64,000 nucleotides of DNA from Pseudomonas sp. ML96 (GCF_000761545.1 NZ_JPMY01000011.1:1-64000); one strand, 5' to 3'; positions 32,249 through 47,124 are shown, numbered from the stretch's first letter. Translations and numbers: made by a program. Notes: a model not told the origin generated them from the sequence alone.

Positions 32249-32701
32249 ATGAGCCTGCGCCCACCCAAAGCCAAGACCCCCAACGCCCTGCTGCGCGAGC
32301 ACAAGCCGCTGCAGGCGTTGTTCAGCGCCGCGCAGCGCCTGGGCAAGCTGCAGGCGCTGGTAGAAGCGCAGCTGGAGCCGGCGGCCCGCGAGCATTGCCA
32401 GGTGGCCAGCTGGCACGACGGCTGTCTGTTGCTGCTGACCAGCAACGGCCACTGGGCGACCCGACTGCATTACCAGCAGCGTCGCCTGCAGCGCCTGCTG
32501 CAGGTACTGCCGGAGTTCGCCGGCCTGCAGAAGATCCAGGTCAAGGTACGCCCGCCGAACACCCACGCGACCTATCAGGCGAACAAGACCGAGTTGTCCG
32601 AGGCGGCCGCCGACAGCCTGTGCAGCGCGGCAGAAGGTATCGACGATCCCAAGCTGCGCGCCGCCCTGGAACGCCTGGCGCGCAACGCCAAACGCGACTG
32701 A
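32249..32701 (+). CDS. dciA: DciA-type (DUF721) replicative-helicase loader
   Basis: This 150-aa protein has the DUF721 domain in its N-terminal two thirds (LREHKPLQALFSAAQRLGKL, CQVASWHDGCLLLLTSNGHWATRLHYQ). DciA loads DnaB helicase in bacteria that lack DnaC, including P. aeruginosa, where the gene also lies between secA and lpxC. Two in-frame ATGs exist (32219, 32249). The first falls in a TAACAT -10-like sequence, so 32249 is preferred. Confidence 0.85.
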   Translation: MSLRPPKAKTPNALLREHKPLQALFSAAQRLGKLQALVEAQLEPAAREHCQVASWHDGCLLLLTSNGHWATRLHYQQRRLQRLLQVLPEFAGLQKIQVKVRPPNTHATYQANKTELSEAAADSLCSAAEGIDDPKLRAALERLARNAKRD

Positions 32702-32730
32702 GCGTTCGCTTTACCCGGTTAAATCGCCAG

Positions 32731-32759
32731 AAAAAAACAGGCCACCCGAGGGTGGCCTG
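32731..32759 (-). terminator. lpxC / dcw cluster terminator
   Basis: Stem CAGGCCACC/GGTGGCCTG is followed by seven T on the minus strand, 27 bp after the lpxC stop. It also lies just after dciA on the plus strand. Confidence 0.88.
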
Positions 32760-32785
32760 AATACAACAGAAGGGAGGGGTGTTGC

Positions 32786-33727
<942 letters not shown>

Positions 33728-33743
33728 TCAACAATGGGCGGCG

Positions 33744-33752
33744 ATGATAGCA
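33744..33752 (-). promoter_or_regulatory. Extended -10 upstream of lpxC
   Basis: TGCTATCAT on the minus strand resembles an extended -10 (TGn-TATCAT), 47 bp before the lpxC start. No good -35 is seen. Confidence 0.4.
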
Positions 33753-33803
33753 GAACCGCCCTTTGCTGAACACCAATCACCGATATACTCCTGATAGACA
33801 GCA

Positions 33804-35003
33804 TCAATCAGCCTGACGACGCAGGAAGGCCGGGATATCCAGATAGTCCAGGTCATCCTGATTGTTCAGCTTGGCCGCAGCGGCACTGCCGGCGAGGCTC
33901 TGACGCTGAACGGTCGGGCGCTCGTAGTCCTTGTAGTTGACGGCCGGCTGCTCGGCGGCACGCGGAGCGGCGCTGATGGTGGTAGCCGGAGTGGCAACGG
34001 CAGCGGCGGCGATGGTGTTGTCGACCACCTTGACCGGCTTCTCGATGCGCGCGCCCAGGCCGGTAGCGACCACGGTCACGTGCAGCTCGTCACGCATGTC
34101 CGGATCGATCACAGCACCGACCTTGACGGTGGCGGCTTCCGAGGCGAAGGCCTCGATGATCTCGCCCACCGCGGCGTATTCGCCCAGGGACAGGTCCAGA
34201 CCAGCGGTGATGTTGACCAGGATGCCACGCGCGCCCTGCAGGTTGACGTCTTCCAGCAGCGGGTTGCGGATGGCCGCTTCGGTAGCCTCGCGAGCACGGT
34301 TCGGACCACTGGCGCAGCCAGTGCCCATCATGGCCATGCCCATTTCGCCCATCACGGTCTTCACGTCGGCGAAGTCGACGTTCATCAGGCCCGGACGCTG
34401 CATGATGTCGGAGATACCACGCACGGCGCCGGACAGCACGTCGTCAGCCTTGGCGAAGGCGGACAGCAGGCTGGCGTCCTTGCCGAGGATGGTCAGCAGC
34501 TTCTCGTTGGGGATGGTGATCAGCGAGTCGACCACGTCGGACAGCGCGCGGATGCCCTCGTCGGCGACTTGCATGCGCTTGCGGCCTTCGAACGGGAACG
34601 GACGGGTCACCACAGCAACGGTGAGGATGCCCATTTCCTTGGCCACTTCGGCGATGATCGGCGCTGCACCGGTACCGGTACCGCCACCCATGCCGGTGGT
34701 GATGAACACCATGTCGGCGCCATTCAGCACTTCGGCGATGCGCTCACGGTCTTCCATGGCGGCCTGACGGCCGATTTCCGGGTTGGTACCAGCGCCCAGG
34801 CCTTTGGTCACGCCCGGGCCGAGTTGCAGCACGGTACGCGCGCCGACGTTCTTCAGCGCCTGTGCGTCGGTGTTGGCGCAGATGAATTCCACGCCTTCGA
34901 TGTTGTTTTTGATCATGTGGTTAACGGCGTTACCGCCGCCGCCGCCCACGCCGATCACTTTGATAACTGCGCTTTGTGGAGCGTTATCTACTAATTCGAA
35001 CAT
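33804..35003 (-). CDS. ftsZ: Cell division tubulin homologue FtsZ
   Basis: This 399-aa GTPase forms the Z ring. The tubulin signature GGGTGTG is at 106-112, with the T7 synergy loop (NVDFADVKTVM) near 207. A disordered linker precedes the conserved C-terminal peptide DYLDIPAFLRRQAD, which binds FtsA and ZipA. GGAGAGGGG lies 3-5 nt before the ATG. It is the last dcw gene before lpxC. Confidence 0.99.
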   Translation of the reverse strand: MFELVDNAPQSAVIKVIGVGGGGGNAVNHMIKNNIEGVEFICANTDAQALKNVGARTVLQLGPGVTKGLGAGTNPEIGRQAAMEDRERIAEVLNGADMVFITTGMGGGTGTGAAPIIAEVAKEMGILTVAVVTRPFPFEGRKRMQVADEGIRALSDVVDSLITIPNEKLLTILGKDASLLSAFAKADDVLSGAVRGISDIMQRPGLMNVDFADVKTVMGEMGMAMMGTGCASGPNRAREATEAAIRNPLLEDVNLQGARGILVNITAGLDLSLGEYAAVGEIIEAFASEAATVKVGAVIDPDMRDELHVTVVATGLGARIEKPVKVVDNTIAAAAVATPATTISAAPRAAEQPAVNYKDYERPTVQRQSLAGSAAAAKLNNQDDLDYLDIPAFLRRQAD

Positions 35004-35055
35004 TTCCCCTCTCCTTCCTTTTTAGTTATCGCCTACAGCTACCGCGGGTTTCACA

Positions 35056-36300
35056 TCAAAAATTGCCCTGGACCCAGCGTTTCAGCCGTTCCAGTACCGG
35101 TGTTTTGGGCTCATCGCCATATTGGATTCCAGGCGCGTGGTAGCCGTCGGACTGCTTCCGCAGCCCGTACATCAGCAGGCCCACGCCTGTGGAATAGATA
35201 GGATTACGCACGACGTCGGTCAGTCCCTTGACGCTGTGGGGTACGCCCAAACGCACCGGCATGTGAAAGATCTCTTCGGCCAGTTCGACGGCGCCTTCCA
35301 TCTTGGCGGTGCCGCCGGTGAGGACGATCCCAGCCGGAATCATGTCCTCGTAGCCGCTGCGCCGCAGCTCGGCCTGGATGAGGGTGAAGAGCTCGTCGTA
35401 ACGGGGCTCGACTACCTCGGCCAGAGCTTGACGGGACAGCTCCCGCGGTGGCCGGTCTCCCACACTGGGAACCTTGATGGTTTCCCCTGGACCCGCCAGT
35501 TTGGCTAGGGCGCAAGCATACCGAATCTTGATTTCCTCGGCATACTGGGTCGGGGTACGTAATGCCATTGCAATATCATTGGTGACCTGGTCGCCGGCGA
35601 TCGGGATCACCGCGGTGTGACGGATCGCACCTTCGGTGAAGATGGCGATGTCGGTGGTACCGCCACCGATGTCGACCAGGCACACACCCAGTTCCTTCTC
35701 GTCCTCGGTCAGCACCGAGTAGGCGGAAGCCAGCTGTTCCAGAATGATGTCGTCCACTTCCATGCCGCAGCGACGCACGCACTTCTCGACGTTCTGCGCG
35801 GCGTTGGTGGCGCAGGTGACCACGTGCACCTTGGCTTCCAGGCGCACACCGGACATGCCCAGCGGCTCGCGTACGCCTTCCTGGTTATCGATCACGTAGT
35901 CCTGCGGCAGGGTGTGCAGCACGCGCTGATCGGCCGGAATGGCCACCGCCTGGGCGGCATCGAGCACGCGCTCCAGGTCGGCCGGGCTCACTTCGCGGTC
36001 GCGGATGGCGACGATGCCGTGGCTGTTCAGGCTGCGGATATGGTTGCCGGCGATACCGACGAAGGCCGAGTGGATACGGCAGCCGGCCATCAGCTGCGCC
36101 TCTTCGATGGCGCGCTGGATCGACTGCACGGTGGACTCGATGTTCACCACCACGCCCTTCTTCAGGCCGCGCGACGGACTGGTGCCGATCCCGACGATAT
36201 CCAGATCGCCATCGGCGGTTACCTCGCCCACCAGCGCCACCACCTTGGAGGTGCCGATGTCCAGGCCGACGATCATCTTGCCGCTCTGCACGCTTGCCAT
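35056..36300 (-). CDS. ftsA: Cell division actin-like protein FtsA
   Basis: This 414-aa ATPase tethers FtsZ to the membrane. It has actin-family phosphate loops (VGLDIGTSKV near 10-20, VDIGGGTTDIAIF near 206), a 1C domain in between and a C-terminal amphipathic helix (LERLKRWVQGNF). It lies between ftsQ and ftsZ in the usual order. Confidence 0.98.
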   Translation of the reverse strand: MASVQSGKMIVGLDIGTSKVVALVGEVTADGDLDIVGIGTSPSRGLKKGVVVNIESTVQSIQRAIEEAQLMAGCRIHSAFVGIAGNHIRSLNSHGIVAIRDREVSPADLERVLDAAQAVAIPADQRVLHTLPQDYVIDNQEGVREPLGMSGVRLEAKVHVVTCATNAAQNVEKCVRRCGMEVDDIILEQLASAYSVLTEDEKELGVCLVDIGGGTTDIAIFTEGAIRHTAVIPIAGDQVTNDIAMALRTPTQYAEEIKIRYACALAKLAGPGETIKVPSVGDRPPRELSRQALAEVVEPRYDELFTLIQAELRRSGYEDMIPAGIVLTGGTAKMEGAVELAEEIFHMPVRLGVPHSVKGLTDVVRNPIYSTGVGLLMYGLRKQSDGYHAPGIQYGDEPKTPVLERLKRWVQGNF

Positions 36301-36322
36301 GATCTCTACTGTTCTCCTCGAT

Positions 36323-37195
36323 TCACTGGACGGCGACCGTCGTTTCGGTTGCCGTCGGCGCCACCGGCGTGCGCCAGGCCACGGCCAGGCCGTTGGCGTA
36401 GCGCAGGTCGATGCGCGCGATATTCGCGATCTGCTGCTTGAGCACCTTGTCGTGGATGCTGGCGAACCGGCGCATCTTGTCGACCAGGTGATCCCGGCCC
36501 AGGAGGATTTCCACGCCCTGGGCGGTACTGATGAACCAACTGCCGTGCTCGCGCAGCTCCAGGCTGCTGATGGTGAAGCCCAGCGGCCGCAGCAGCTGGC
36601 TGAGCACCTGGTATTGCTGCATCACCTGCTGCTGGGCGCGTTGCGGCCCGGACAGCAGCGGCAGGTGTTCGTAATTGGCCGCTTCGCGCGGGGCGAAGGC
36701 GCGGCCCTGGTTGTTGAGCAGCGCGCCGTCGCCCCAACGGGCCACCGGCAGCTGCTCTTCCAGAGTGATCGATACCTGGTCCGGCCATACACGACGCACT
36801 TCGGCGTGGGCGATCCAGGGCATCTGCTCCAGCTCGGCACGCATGCCGGCCAGGTCGATGGTGAAGAAGCTGGCCGAGGTGTAGGGCGCGATGCGCTCCT
36901 GCACCGCCTGCTGGCTGATGTAGCTCAGCTCGCCCTGCACGCTGACCCGGCTGATCGGCCGGTCGGCGTAAGGCAGCAGGCGCTGGGCGCCCTCGTAGGT
37001 ACCCAGGCCCAGGACCACCAGCAACAGCGGCCAACCCAGGCGCTTGAAGCCGCTGGCCAGGCCACCGATATCCGGCTTCGGCAGGCGTGCGGCCAGCGGT
37101 TCCTTGGCCACCATCCGGCTCGCGCCGCGCGCAGCGATAGGCTGACGCCGAGTGGCGCCTCCTATGGGCTGCGGGTGACGGAGGGTGGCGACCAT
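36323..37195 (-). CDS. ftsQ: Cell division protein FtsQ
   Basis: This 290-aa bitopic protein has a basic cytoplasmic N-terminus, one TM (about 53-70), a POTRA domain (about 80-150, [21 protein letters not shown]) and the FtsQ beta domain. It bridges FtsA/Z-ring proteins and the FtsBL-WI complex. The ATG is 3 bp after the ddlB stop. Confidence 0.96.
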   Translation of the reverse strand: MVATLRHPQPIGGATRRQPIAARGASRMVAKEPLAARLPKPDIGGLASGFKRLGWPLLLVVLGLGTYEGAQRLLPYADRPISRVSVQGELSYISQQAVQERIAPYTSASFFTIDLAGMRAELEQMPWIAHAEVRRVWPDQVSITLEEQLPVARWGDGALLNNQGRAFAPREAANYEHLPLLSGPQRAQQQVMQQYQVLSQLLRPLGFTISSLELREHGSWFISTAQGVEILLGRDHLVDKMRRFASIHDKVLKQQIANIARIDLRYANGLAVAWRTPVAPTATETTVAVQ

Positions 37196-37198
37196 GGT

Positions 37199-39577
<2,379 letters not shown>

Positions 39578-39585
<8 letters not shown>

Positions 39586-40648
39586 GGGCCACCTCCAGGC
39601 AGATATCGACCACCGTACGGGTGGCGTCCGGTTTGGCCAGGGTGCGCGCGGTGCGGCCCATGGTCTTGAGTTTTTCAGGGTGCATCAGAACCTCGGTCAA
39701 CTGCGCGGCGAGCTTGTCCGCGTCAGTGGCATGTTGCGGCAGAAGGATGGCGGCGCCCTCCTTCGCCAGATATTCGGCATTGCGGGTCTGGTGATCGTCG
39801 ATCGCGTGCGGCAAGGGCACGAGGAACGACGGCAGGCCGGCGGCGGCCAGCTCGCTGACGGTCAGCGCGCCGGCGCGGCAGATCACCAGATCGGCCCAGG
39901 CGTATGCACGGGCCATGTCCTTGATGAAGGGCGCGACCTCGGCTTCGACCGCGACTTCGCGATAACGCTCCGCGGTGACTTGATCGTGTTGCTTGCCCGC
40001 CTGGTGGAACACCTTCGGGCGCAGCTCGGCCGGCACCTTGGCCAGCGCGGCGGGCAGCAGCTTGTTCAGCGGCTCGGCGCCCAGGCTGCCACCCAGCACC
40101 AGCAGGCGCGGCTGACGGCCGATGAGCGTATCGCGCGGGGTCTCAAGGAACAGCTCCTCGCGCACCGGGTTGCCAGTGGTGCGCAGCTTGTCGCGCGCAC
40201 CGAAGGTCTTCGGGAAGGCCTCGCATACGCGCTTGGCGATCGGCGCCAGGCTGCGATTGGCGGTGCCGGCCACGGCGTTCTGCTCATGGATCACCAGCGG
40301 CGCGCCATTGAGCTTGGCCGCCAGGCCGCCTGGACCGGTGACGTAGCCACCCATGCCCAGCACGCATACCGGCTGCAACTCGCGCATCACCTTGCGTGCC
40401 TGGAACAGGGCACGGACCAGCTGGAACGGCGCCTTGAGCAGGGACAGCTTGCTCTTGCCACGCAGGCCGGAGACCTGGATCAGGTGCAACGGCAGCTCGG
40501 CCGCCGGCACCAGCTCGTTCTCGATGCCGCGCGGGGTGCCCAGCCAGTGCACGGCATAGCCGCGCGCCTTGAACTCGCGGGCGCAGGCCAGGGCCGGGAA
40601 CACGTGGCCGCCGGTACCGCCGGCCATGATCAGGACATTACCGCGCAT
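39578..40648 (-). CDS. murG: Lipid II-forming GlcNAc transferase MurG
   Basis: This 356-aa GT-B glycosyltransferase converts lipid I to lipid II on the inner membrane. The N-terminal glycine-rich loop [14 protein letters not shown] and the C-terminal UDP-GlcNAc site ([32 protein letters not shown]) are intact. It overlaps ftsW by 11 bp. Confidence 0.98.
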
Positions 40649-41861
40649 GCTTGACCTCCTCGGTGTCGAAGAAGTCCGACTCGCTGAATTCGACTTCCTC
40701 GCTGCCCAGCGAGGTACGGCGCTCCCATTCGATACGTAGGAGCATGGCCAGGCTGACGCAGCAGATGATCAACGAGCTGCCGCCGTAGCTGAGAAATGGC
40801 AGGGTCAGACCCTTGGTCGGCAACAGGCCGACGTTCACGCCGATATTGATCAGCACCTGGCCGATCCACTGGATGGCGATGCCGTAGGCCACATAGGCGG
40901 AGAAGAACTGCTTGGCCTTCTCGGCCCACAGGCCGATGTACAGGGCGCGCACGGCGACGAAGACGAACAGGCCGACGGTGACCAGCGCGCCGACCATGCC
41001 CAGCTCCTCGGCCAGCACGGCGAAGACGAAGTCGGTGTGCGCCTCGGGCAGGTAGAACTGCTTCTGGATGCTGTTGCCCAGGCCGACGCCGAACCACTCG
41101 CCGCGACCGAAGGCGATCAGCGCCTGGGACAGCTGGTAGCCGGCACCGTACTGGTCGGCCCAGGGGTCGACGAAGTTGGTCAGACGCTCCAGGCGATAGG
41201 CCTGGCTGGTCATCACGATCGCGCCGAGCACCAGTACGCAGGCGCCCAGCGGAATGAAGCGCACCAGGTTGATGCCACCGAGGAACAGCATGGCGATGCA
41301 CGAGCCGACCAGTACCACAGTGGCGCCGAAGTCGGGTTCTGCCAGCAGCAGCACGGCCATCGGGCCGAGCACCAGCATCGGCTTGAGGAAGCCGGAGAGC
41401 TTCTCGCGCACTTCGTCCTGGCGACGCACCAGGTAGCCGGCGATGAACACCACGGTGAACAGCTTGGCCAGCTCGGACGGCTGCACGTTGAACATGCCGA
41501 AGCCGATCCAGCGCTTGGCGCCATTCACTTCGCGGCCGATGCCCGGCAGCAGCACCATGATCAGCAGGGCGAAGGCGATCAGCAGCAGGCTGGCGCCGTA
41601 GCGCTGCCAGAAGGCCATGGGAATCATCAGGGTGACCACGGCGGCGCTGATGCCGATGGCCAGGTAAATCAGATGGCGGATCATGTGGTACAGCGGGTTG
41701 CCCGACAGCGCCGCGGCGACTTCCGAGCTGGCCGAGGTGATCATCACCAGGCCCAGGCCGAGCAGCGCCAGGCAACCGGCCAGCAGCGGGAAGTCGAGGT
41801 CGAAGCCGCGGCGGGTGCGCAGCGGCGACGGAGCGGCGAGCAGACGGGCAAGCAGGGTCAT
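40638..41861 (-). CDS. ftsW: Septal peptidoglycan polymerase FtsW
   Basis: This 407-aa SEDS-family glycosyltransferase has about ten TM segments and works with FtsI. Landmarks are GAKRWIGFGMFNVQPSELAK, AEPDFGATVVL and the catalytic-site segment AHTDFVFAVLAEELG. Its start overlaps the murD stop (ATGA). Confidence 0.98.
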   Translation of the reverse strand: MTLLARLLAAPSPLRTRRGFDLDFPLLAGCLALLGLGLVMITSASSEVAAALSGNPLYHMIRHLIYLAIGISAAVVTLMIPMAFWQRYGASLLLIAFALLIMVLLPGIGREVNGAKRWIGFGMFNVQPSELAKLFTVVFIAGYLVRRQDEVREKLSGFLKPMLVLGPMAVLLLAEPDFGATVVLVGSCIAMLFLGGINLVRFIPLGACVLVLGAIVMTSQAYRLERLTNFVDPWADQYGAGYQLSQALIAFGRGEWFGVGLGNSIQKQFYLPEAHTDFVFAVLAEELGMVGALVTVGLFVFVAVRALYIGLWAEKAKQFFSAYVAYGIAIQWIGQVLINIGVNVGLLPTKGLTLPFLSYGGSSLIICCVSLAMLLRIEWERRTSLGSEEVEFSESDFFDTEEVKHAR

Positions 41862-43204
41862 TGCAGGCCCTCCGCCGCCAGGGCGAACAGGCGCCCACGC
41901 TCTTCGAAGTTCTTGAACATGTCCAGGCTGGCGCAGGCCGGCGACAGCAGCACGGCGTCACCGACTTCGGCCAGTTCGGCACAGCGCTGCACGGCCTCGT
42001 CCAGAGTCGCCACGCGCACCAGCGGCGCGGCATCGCCCAAGGCAGCTGCGAGCAGTTCGGCATCGCGACCGAGCAGCACCACAGCGCGGCAGAACTTGGC
42101 CACCGGCGCCTTCAGCGCGGAGAAGTCGGCGCCCTTGCCGTCGCCACCGGCGATCAGCACCAGCTTGCCGGCGATATCGGCACCCAGGCCTTCGATGGCG
42201 GCCAGGGCTGCACCGACGTTGGTGGCCTTCGAGTCGTCGTAGTAGCCCACGTCGCGCAGCTCACGCACCCACTGGCAGCGGTGCGGCAGGCCGGCGAAGT
42301 TGCGCAGGGTCTGCAACATAGCCTCGAACGGCAGGCCGACAGCGTGGCCGAGGGCCAGGGCCGCCAGGGCGTTGGATTGGTTGTGCGCGCCTCGGATCTT
42401 CAGTTCGGCGGTCGGCATCAGCGTCTCGAACTGGAAGGCCAGCAGTTTTTCGCCGCCCTCCTCAATTAGACCGAAGCGCTTGAAGTCGGGCTTACCCAGG
42501 CCGAAGGTCCAGCACGGTACCTGGTCAGCGATCAGCGGGCGCGACAGGGCGTCGTCACGGTTGACCACCACCTGCTTGGCACCACGGAAGATGCGGTGCT
42601 TGGCCAGGTGGTAGTGCTGCATGCCGTCATAGCGATCCATATGGTCTTCGCTGATGTTCAGGCAGGTGGCGACTTCAGCTCCCAGGCGCTCGGTGGTCTC
42701 CAGCTGGAAGCTGGACAGCTCCAGCACATACAGCTCGACGTCGTCGGCCAGCAGGTCCAGCGCCGGGGTACCTATATTGCCGCCGACGGCGACCTTCTTG
42801 CCGGCAGCCGCCGCCATGTCGCCGACCAGGGTGGTGACGGTGCTCTTGGCGTTGGAGCCGGTGATGGCGACGATCGGCGCCTTGGCGTGACGGGTGAACA
42901 GGTCTATATCGCCGGACATCTTCACCCCGCGAGCGGCCGCTTCACGCAGCGCTGGGGTAGCCAGGGCCAGGCCGGGGCTCACGTAGAGCTCCGAGGCGCG
43001 GCAGAGGAAGTCGACATCCAGCTCGCCGCAACGCACTTCCACTTGCGGGTAGTCGCGCTGCAGGGTCGCCAGCTCCGGCGGGTTCGCGCGAGTGTCAGCC
43101 ACGGCGAAGCGCACGCCCTGTTGCGCAAGGAAGCGCACCAGGGACATGCCGCTCTTGCCGAGGCCGACAACGATGCGGAACTGGTCGGAAGCGATCAGCG
43201 ACAC
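41858..43204 (-). CDS. murD: UDP-N-acetylmuramoyl-L-alanine--D-glutamate ligase
   Basis: This 448-aa Mur ligase has the N-terminal VVGLGKSGMSLVRFL, the P-loop ITGSNAKSTVTTLVGDM and a C-terminal DDSKATNVGA. The start codon is GTG at 43204, 6 bp after mraY, with GAGG 9 nt upstream. Confidence 0.97.
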   Translation of the reverse strand: MSLIASDQFRIVVGLGKSGMSLVRFLAQQGVRFAVADTRANPPELATLQRDYPQVEVRCGELDVDFLCRASELYVSPGLALATPALREAAARGVKMSGDIDLFTRHAKAPIVAITGSNAKSTVTTLVGDMAAAAGKKVAVGGNIGTPALDLLADDVELYVLELSSFQLETTERLGAEVATCLNISEDHMDRYDGMQHYHLAKHRIFRGAKQVVVNRDDALSRPLIADQVPCWTFGLGKPDFKRFGLIEEGGEKLLAFQFETLMPTAELKIRGAHNQSNALAALALGHAVGLPFEAMLQTLRNFAGLPHRCQWVRELRDVGYYDDSKATNVGAALAAIEGLGADIAGKLVLIAGGDGKGADFSALKAPVAKFCRAVVLLGRDAELLAAALGDAAPLVRVATLDEAVQRCAELAEVGDAVLLSPACASLDMFKNFEERGRLFALAAEGLQ

Positions 43205-43210
43205 TCTCTA

Positions 43211-44293
43211 TTACCTCAGTTTCAGGGTGGCCAGACCGACCAGCACCAGGATCACGGTGATGATCCAGAAGCGCACGATCACGCGCGGCTCCGGCCAGCC
43301 TTTCAATTCAAAGTGGTGGTGGATCGGCGCCATGCGGAACACGCGCTTGCCGGTCAGCTTGAAGCTCGCGACCTGGATCATCACCGACAGGGTTTCCATG
43401 ACGAACACGCCGCCCATGATGAACAGCACCACTTCCTGGCGAACGATCACGGCGATGGTGCCCAGCGCGGCGCCCAATGCGAGGGCTCCCACGTCGCCCA
43501 TAAAGACCTGAGCCGGATAGGTGTTGAACCAGAGGAAGCCGAGGCCGGCACCGACCAGGGCGGCGCAGAACACGATCAGCTCACCGGCGCCCGGCACATA
43601 GGGGATCAGCAGGTATTCGGCGAATTTGATGTTGCCCGACAGGTAGCAGAAGATCGCCAGCGCGCCGGCCACCATCACGGTAGGCAGGATGGCCAGGCCG
43701 TCGAGGCCGTCGGTCAGGTTCACCGCGTTGCTGGTACCGACGATGACGAAGTAGGTCAGCACCACGAAGCCCACCCCTAGGGGTATGGCGACATCCTTGA
43801 GCACCGGCAGGATCAGGGTGGTTTCCACCGGGCTCTGCGCGGTCATATAGAGGAAGATGGCTGCAGCGCCGCCGAACACCGACTGCCAGAAATACTTCCA
43901 GCGGCTCGGCAGACCACGCGAGTTCTTCTCGATCACCTTGCGGTAGTCGTCGACCCAGCCGATGGCGCCGAACAGCAGGGTCACGGCCAGCACGGTCCAC
44001 ACGTAGCGGTTGGACAGGTCGGCCCAGAGCAGGGTGCTGACGGCGATGGCGGTGAGAATCAGCGCACCACCCATGGTCGGCGTACCCTTCTTCGACAGGT
44101 GCGACTGCGGACCATCATTGCGCACGGCCTGGCCGATCTGGCGGATCTGCAGGGTGCGGATCATCCACGGACCGAGCCACAGCGACAGGGCCAGGGCAGT
44201 GAGCACGCCGAGAATCCCGCGCAGGGTCAGGTACTGGAACACCCCGAAGCCGGTGTAGAACTGTTGCAGGTACTCCGCCAGCAGCAGCAGCAT
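43211..44293 (-). CDS. mraY: Phospho-N-acetylmuramoyl-pentapeptide transferase
   Basis: This 360-aa integral membrane enzyme (about ten TM) makes lipid I from UDP-MurNAc-pentapeptide and undecaprenyl phosphate. Catalytic Asp motifs are WVDDYRKV (near 116) and [10 protein letters not shown] (near 192), with the loop [13 protein letters not shown] (near 325). Confidence 0.98.
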   Translation of the reverse strand: MLLLLAEYLQQFYTGFGVFQYLTLRGILGVLTALALSLWLGPWMIRTLQIRQIGQAVRNDGPQSHLSKKGTPTMGGALILTAIAVSTLLWADLSNRYVWTVLAVTLLFGAIGWVDDYRKVIEKNSRGLPSRWKYFWQSVFGGAAAIFLYMTAQSPVETTLILPVLKDVAIPLGVGFVVLTYFVIVGTSNAVNLTDGLDGLAILPTVMVAGALAIFCYLSGNIKFAEYLLIPYVPGAGELIVFCAALVGAGLGFLWFNTYPAQVFMGDVGALALGAALGTIAVIVRQEVVLFIMGGVFVMETLSVMIQVASFKLTGKRVFRMAPIHHHFELKGWPEPRVIVRFWIITVILVLVGLATLKLR

Positions 44294-44295
44294 GA

Positions 44296-45669
44296 TTAGT
44301 GAACCTCCCCGGATGCCCGTTGCAGCAACGCGTCGACGACCTTGTCCATCGCCGCGCTGCGCGAGCCTTTAATTAGAATGGTGGTATCGCCCGACTCGCT
44401 GCGAAGCGCTTCGATCAGGCTGGCTTGATCGGCGAAATGACGGCCATTGGCACCATAAGCTGCAACGGCATGCGCCATCAGCGGCCCTACGGCATAGAGC
44501 GCATCGACCTTGCCTGCGGCATGGGCGCCGACATCGCGATGGCCCCGCTCGGCCCACTCGCCCAACTCGCCCATATCTCCCAGCACCAGAACGGTGCGAC
44601 CGGAGAAGGCGGCGAGTATATCGACTGCCGCGCACATGGACAGCGGGTTGGCGTTGTAACTGTCATCGATCACCCGCACGCCGTTCGGCGCCAGGTCAGC
44701 CACGGCGCGGCCCTTGACCGGCTGCAGGGCTTCCAGACCGGCCTTGATCCCGACCAGCGGCACGCCGAGGGCGTGTGCAGCAGCGGCGGCGGCCAGGGCA
44801 TTGGCCACGCTGTGCTCGCCGAGCAAGTTGAGCTGGATGCGCGCCTCACCGGCACGGCCGGCCAGGGCAAAACCGGCGCAACCACGGGCATCGCGCCACA
44901 GCTCGGCGGCATGCAGGTCAGCAGATTGCTCGTGCAGGGCGAAGCTCAGCACCTGACGACCCTTGGCGCGGGCCTGCCAGGTGGCGAAGGCCTTGTCGTC
45001 ACGGTTGAGCACGGCGATGCCCTGCTCGCCCAGGCCTTCGAGAATCTCGCCCTTGGCCTCGACGATCTTCTCTGGGCCGCCGAACTCGCCAACATGGGCC
45101 AGGCCGGCATTGGTGATGATGGCCACCTGCGGCTTGGTCAGGCCGACGGTATAGGCGATCTCGCCGATATGGTTGGCACCCAGCTCGATCACCGCGCCGA
45201 CATGCTCGGAGGCCAGCTCCAGCAGGGTCAGCGGCGCGCCGAGGTCGTTGTTCAGGTTGCCACGGGTGGCCAGCACCGGACCATTGAGGCCGGCACGCAG
45301 GATGCTGGCGAGCATTTCCTTGACCGTGGTCTTGCCGCTGGAGCCGGTGACGGCAGCCAGCGGCTTGTTGAAAGCCTTGCGATTGAGCGCACCGAGCTGG
45401 CCCAGGGCGATGCGGGTATCGGCGACCAGCAGCTGCGGCAGCGGTGCGCCCGGCACCTCGTGCTGCACCAGGGCGGCGACGGCGCCCTTGGCGGCGACTT
45501 CAGCCAGGTAGTTGTGGCCATCGAAGTTCGGCCCGACCAAAGCGATGAACAGCTGGCCGGCCTCGATCTTGCGGCTGTCGGTGGATACCGCGGAGAACGC
45601 CACGTCGGCGCCCACCACGCGGGCGTCCAGGACCTGGGCCACTTCGCTCAGCAGCAACGGTTTAAGCAT
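44296..45669 (-). CDS. murF: UDP-MurNAc-tripeptide--D-Ala-D-Ala ligase
   Basis: This 457-aa enzyme joins D-Ala-D-Ala to the tripeptide. The P-loop is [14 protein letters not shown], followed by [17 protein letters not shown] and [13 protein letters not shown]. The start at 45669 ([14 protein letters not shown]) overlaps the murE end by 8 bp and has a G-rich site upstream; the longer open frame has no similarity. Confidence 0.97.
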   Translation of the reverse strand: MLKPLLLSEVAQVLDARVVGADVAFSAVSTDSRKIEAGQLFIALVGPNFDGHNYLAEVAAKGAVAALVQHEVPGAPLPQLLVADTRIALGQLGALNRKAFNKPLAAVTGSSGKTTVKEMLASILRAGLNGPVLATRGNLNNDLGAPLTLLELASEHVGAVIELGANHIGEIAYTVGLTKPQVAIITNAGLAHVGEFGGPEKIVEAKGEILEGLGEQGIAVLNRDDKAFATWQARAKGRQVLSFALHEQSADLHAAELWRDARGCAGFALAGRAGEARIQLNLLGEHSVANALAAAAAAHALGVPLVGIKAGLEALQPVKGRAVADLAPNGVRVIDDSYNANPLSMCAAVDILAAFSGRTVLVLGDMGELGEWAERGHRDVGAHAAGKVDALYAVGPLMAHAVAAYGANGRHFADQASLIEALRSESGDTTILIKGSRSAAMDKVVDALLQRASGEVH

Positions 45670-47124
45670 GGGCAACCCCCCAGGCCTGCAGGGCCTTGGC
45701 GGTCTCGTCCAGGTCGGAGAAGGCATGACGAACGCCGGCGATCTCCTGGTAATCCTCGTGGCCCTTGCCGGCCAGCAGTACCACATCGCCGCGCTGGGCG
45801 GTGGCGATCAGACGGGCGATGGCCTCGCCACGACCATGGACGAACTCGACGGCCTCCGGCTTGGCGAAACCGCCACGGATATCGGCGACGATCTGCGCCG
45901 AATCTTCCGTACGCGGGTTGTCATCGGTGACCAGCACGACATCGGCCAGGCGCTCGGCCACGGCCGCCATCAACGGCCGCTTGCCGCGATCGCGATCACC
46001 GCCGCAACCGAACAGGCACAGCAGGCGACCAGTCACATGCGGACGCAGGGCTTCCAGCACCTTTTCCAGGGCATCCGGAGTGTGTGCGTAGTCGACCACC
46101 ACCAGCGGCAGTTGCTCGCCACCGAAGCGCTGCATGCGCCCGACCGGGCCCTGCAGGCGCGGCATGATCGAAAGAATTTCGTCCAGCGGATAGCCAAGAC
46201 CGAGCAGCGTGCCGACCACGGCCAGCAGGTTGCTCAGATTGAAGCGACCAAGCAGCGGGCTGCGCAGCAGGCCCTCGCCTTGCGGAGTCTTCAGTCGGGC
46301 CTGCACGCCGTGATCGCCGAACTGAGCCTCGGGGCAGTAAAGATAGGCGGAGGCGTCACTCAGGCTGTAGCCGATAAGGCGTGACTCACGCGACTCGGCG
46401 GCCAACTGGCGACCGAATTCGTCATCCAGGTTGATCACCCGGCACTTCAGCTCCGGCCAGGCGAACAGCTTGGCCTTGGCGGCGCCGTAGGCCTCCATGC
46501 TGCCGTGGTAGTCCAGGTGATCGCGCGACAGGTTGGTGAACACCGCCAAACCGAAGTCCAGCGCCGCCACGCGGCCCTGATCCAGACCGTGGGAGGAAAC
46601 TTCCATGGCCACGGCGCGCGCGCCGGCCTGCTTGAGGTCGGCCAGGGTCGCCTGCACGGCGATAGGATCAGGCGTGGTGTGACGGCCGCTCTGCAGTGCC
46701 TCATAGAAGCCAGTACCGAGGGTGCCGACGATGCCGCAGCGCTCGCCCAGCAGGTCGAGGGCCTGAGCCACCAGTTGACTGACGCTGGTCTTGCCATTGG
46801 TGCCAGTGACGCCGACCAGACGCAGGGCGCGGCTCGGCTCACCATAGAAGCGTCCGGCGATGGCCGACAGCTGGCCGGCCAGGCCTTTGATCGCTACCAG
46901 CTCGGCGCCCTTGGCGCTAACCACGGAAGAGCCTTCGGCCTCGTAGGCCACGGCAGCAGCGCCGCGCGCAATGGCATCGGCGATATGCGCGCGACCGTCC
47001 TGGGCCAGGCCCGGCACGGCGAGGAACAGGTCACCCGGGCGCACCTTGCGGCTGTCCAGAGTCAGTTCACGGATCAGTACGGCGCTGTTTGCCTGCGCCA
47101 ACAGTTGATTGAGGGGCATGGGCA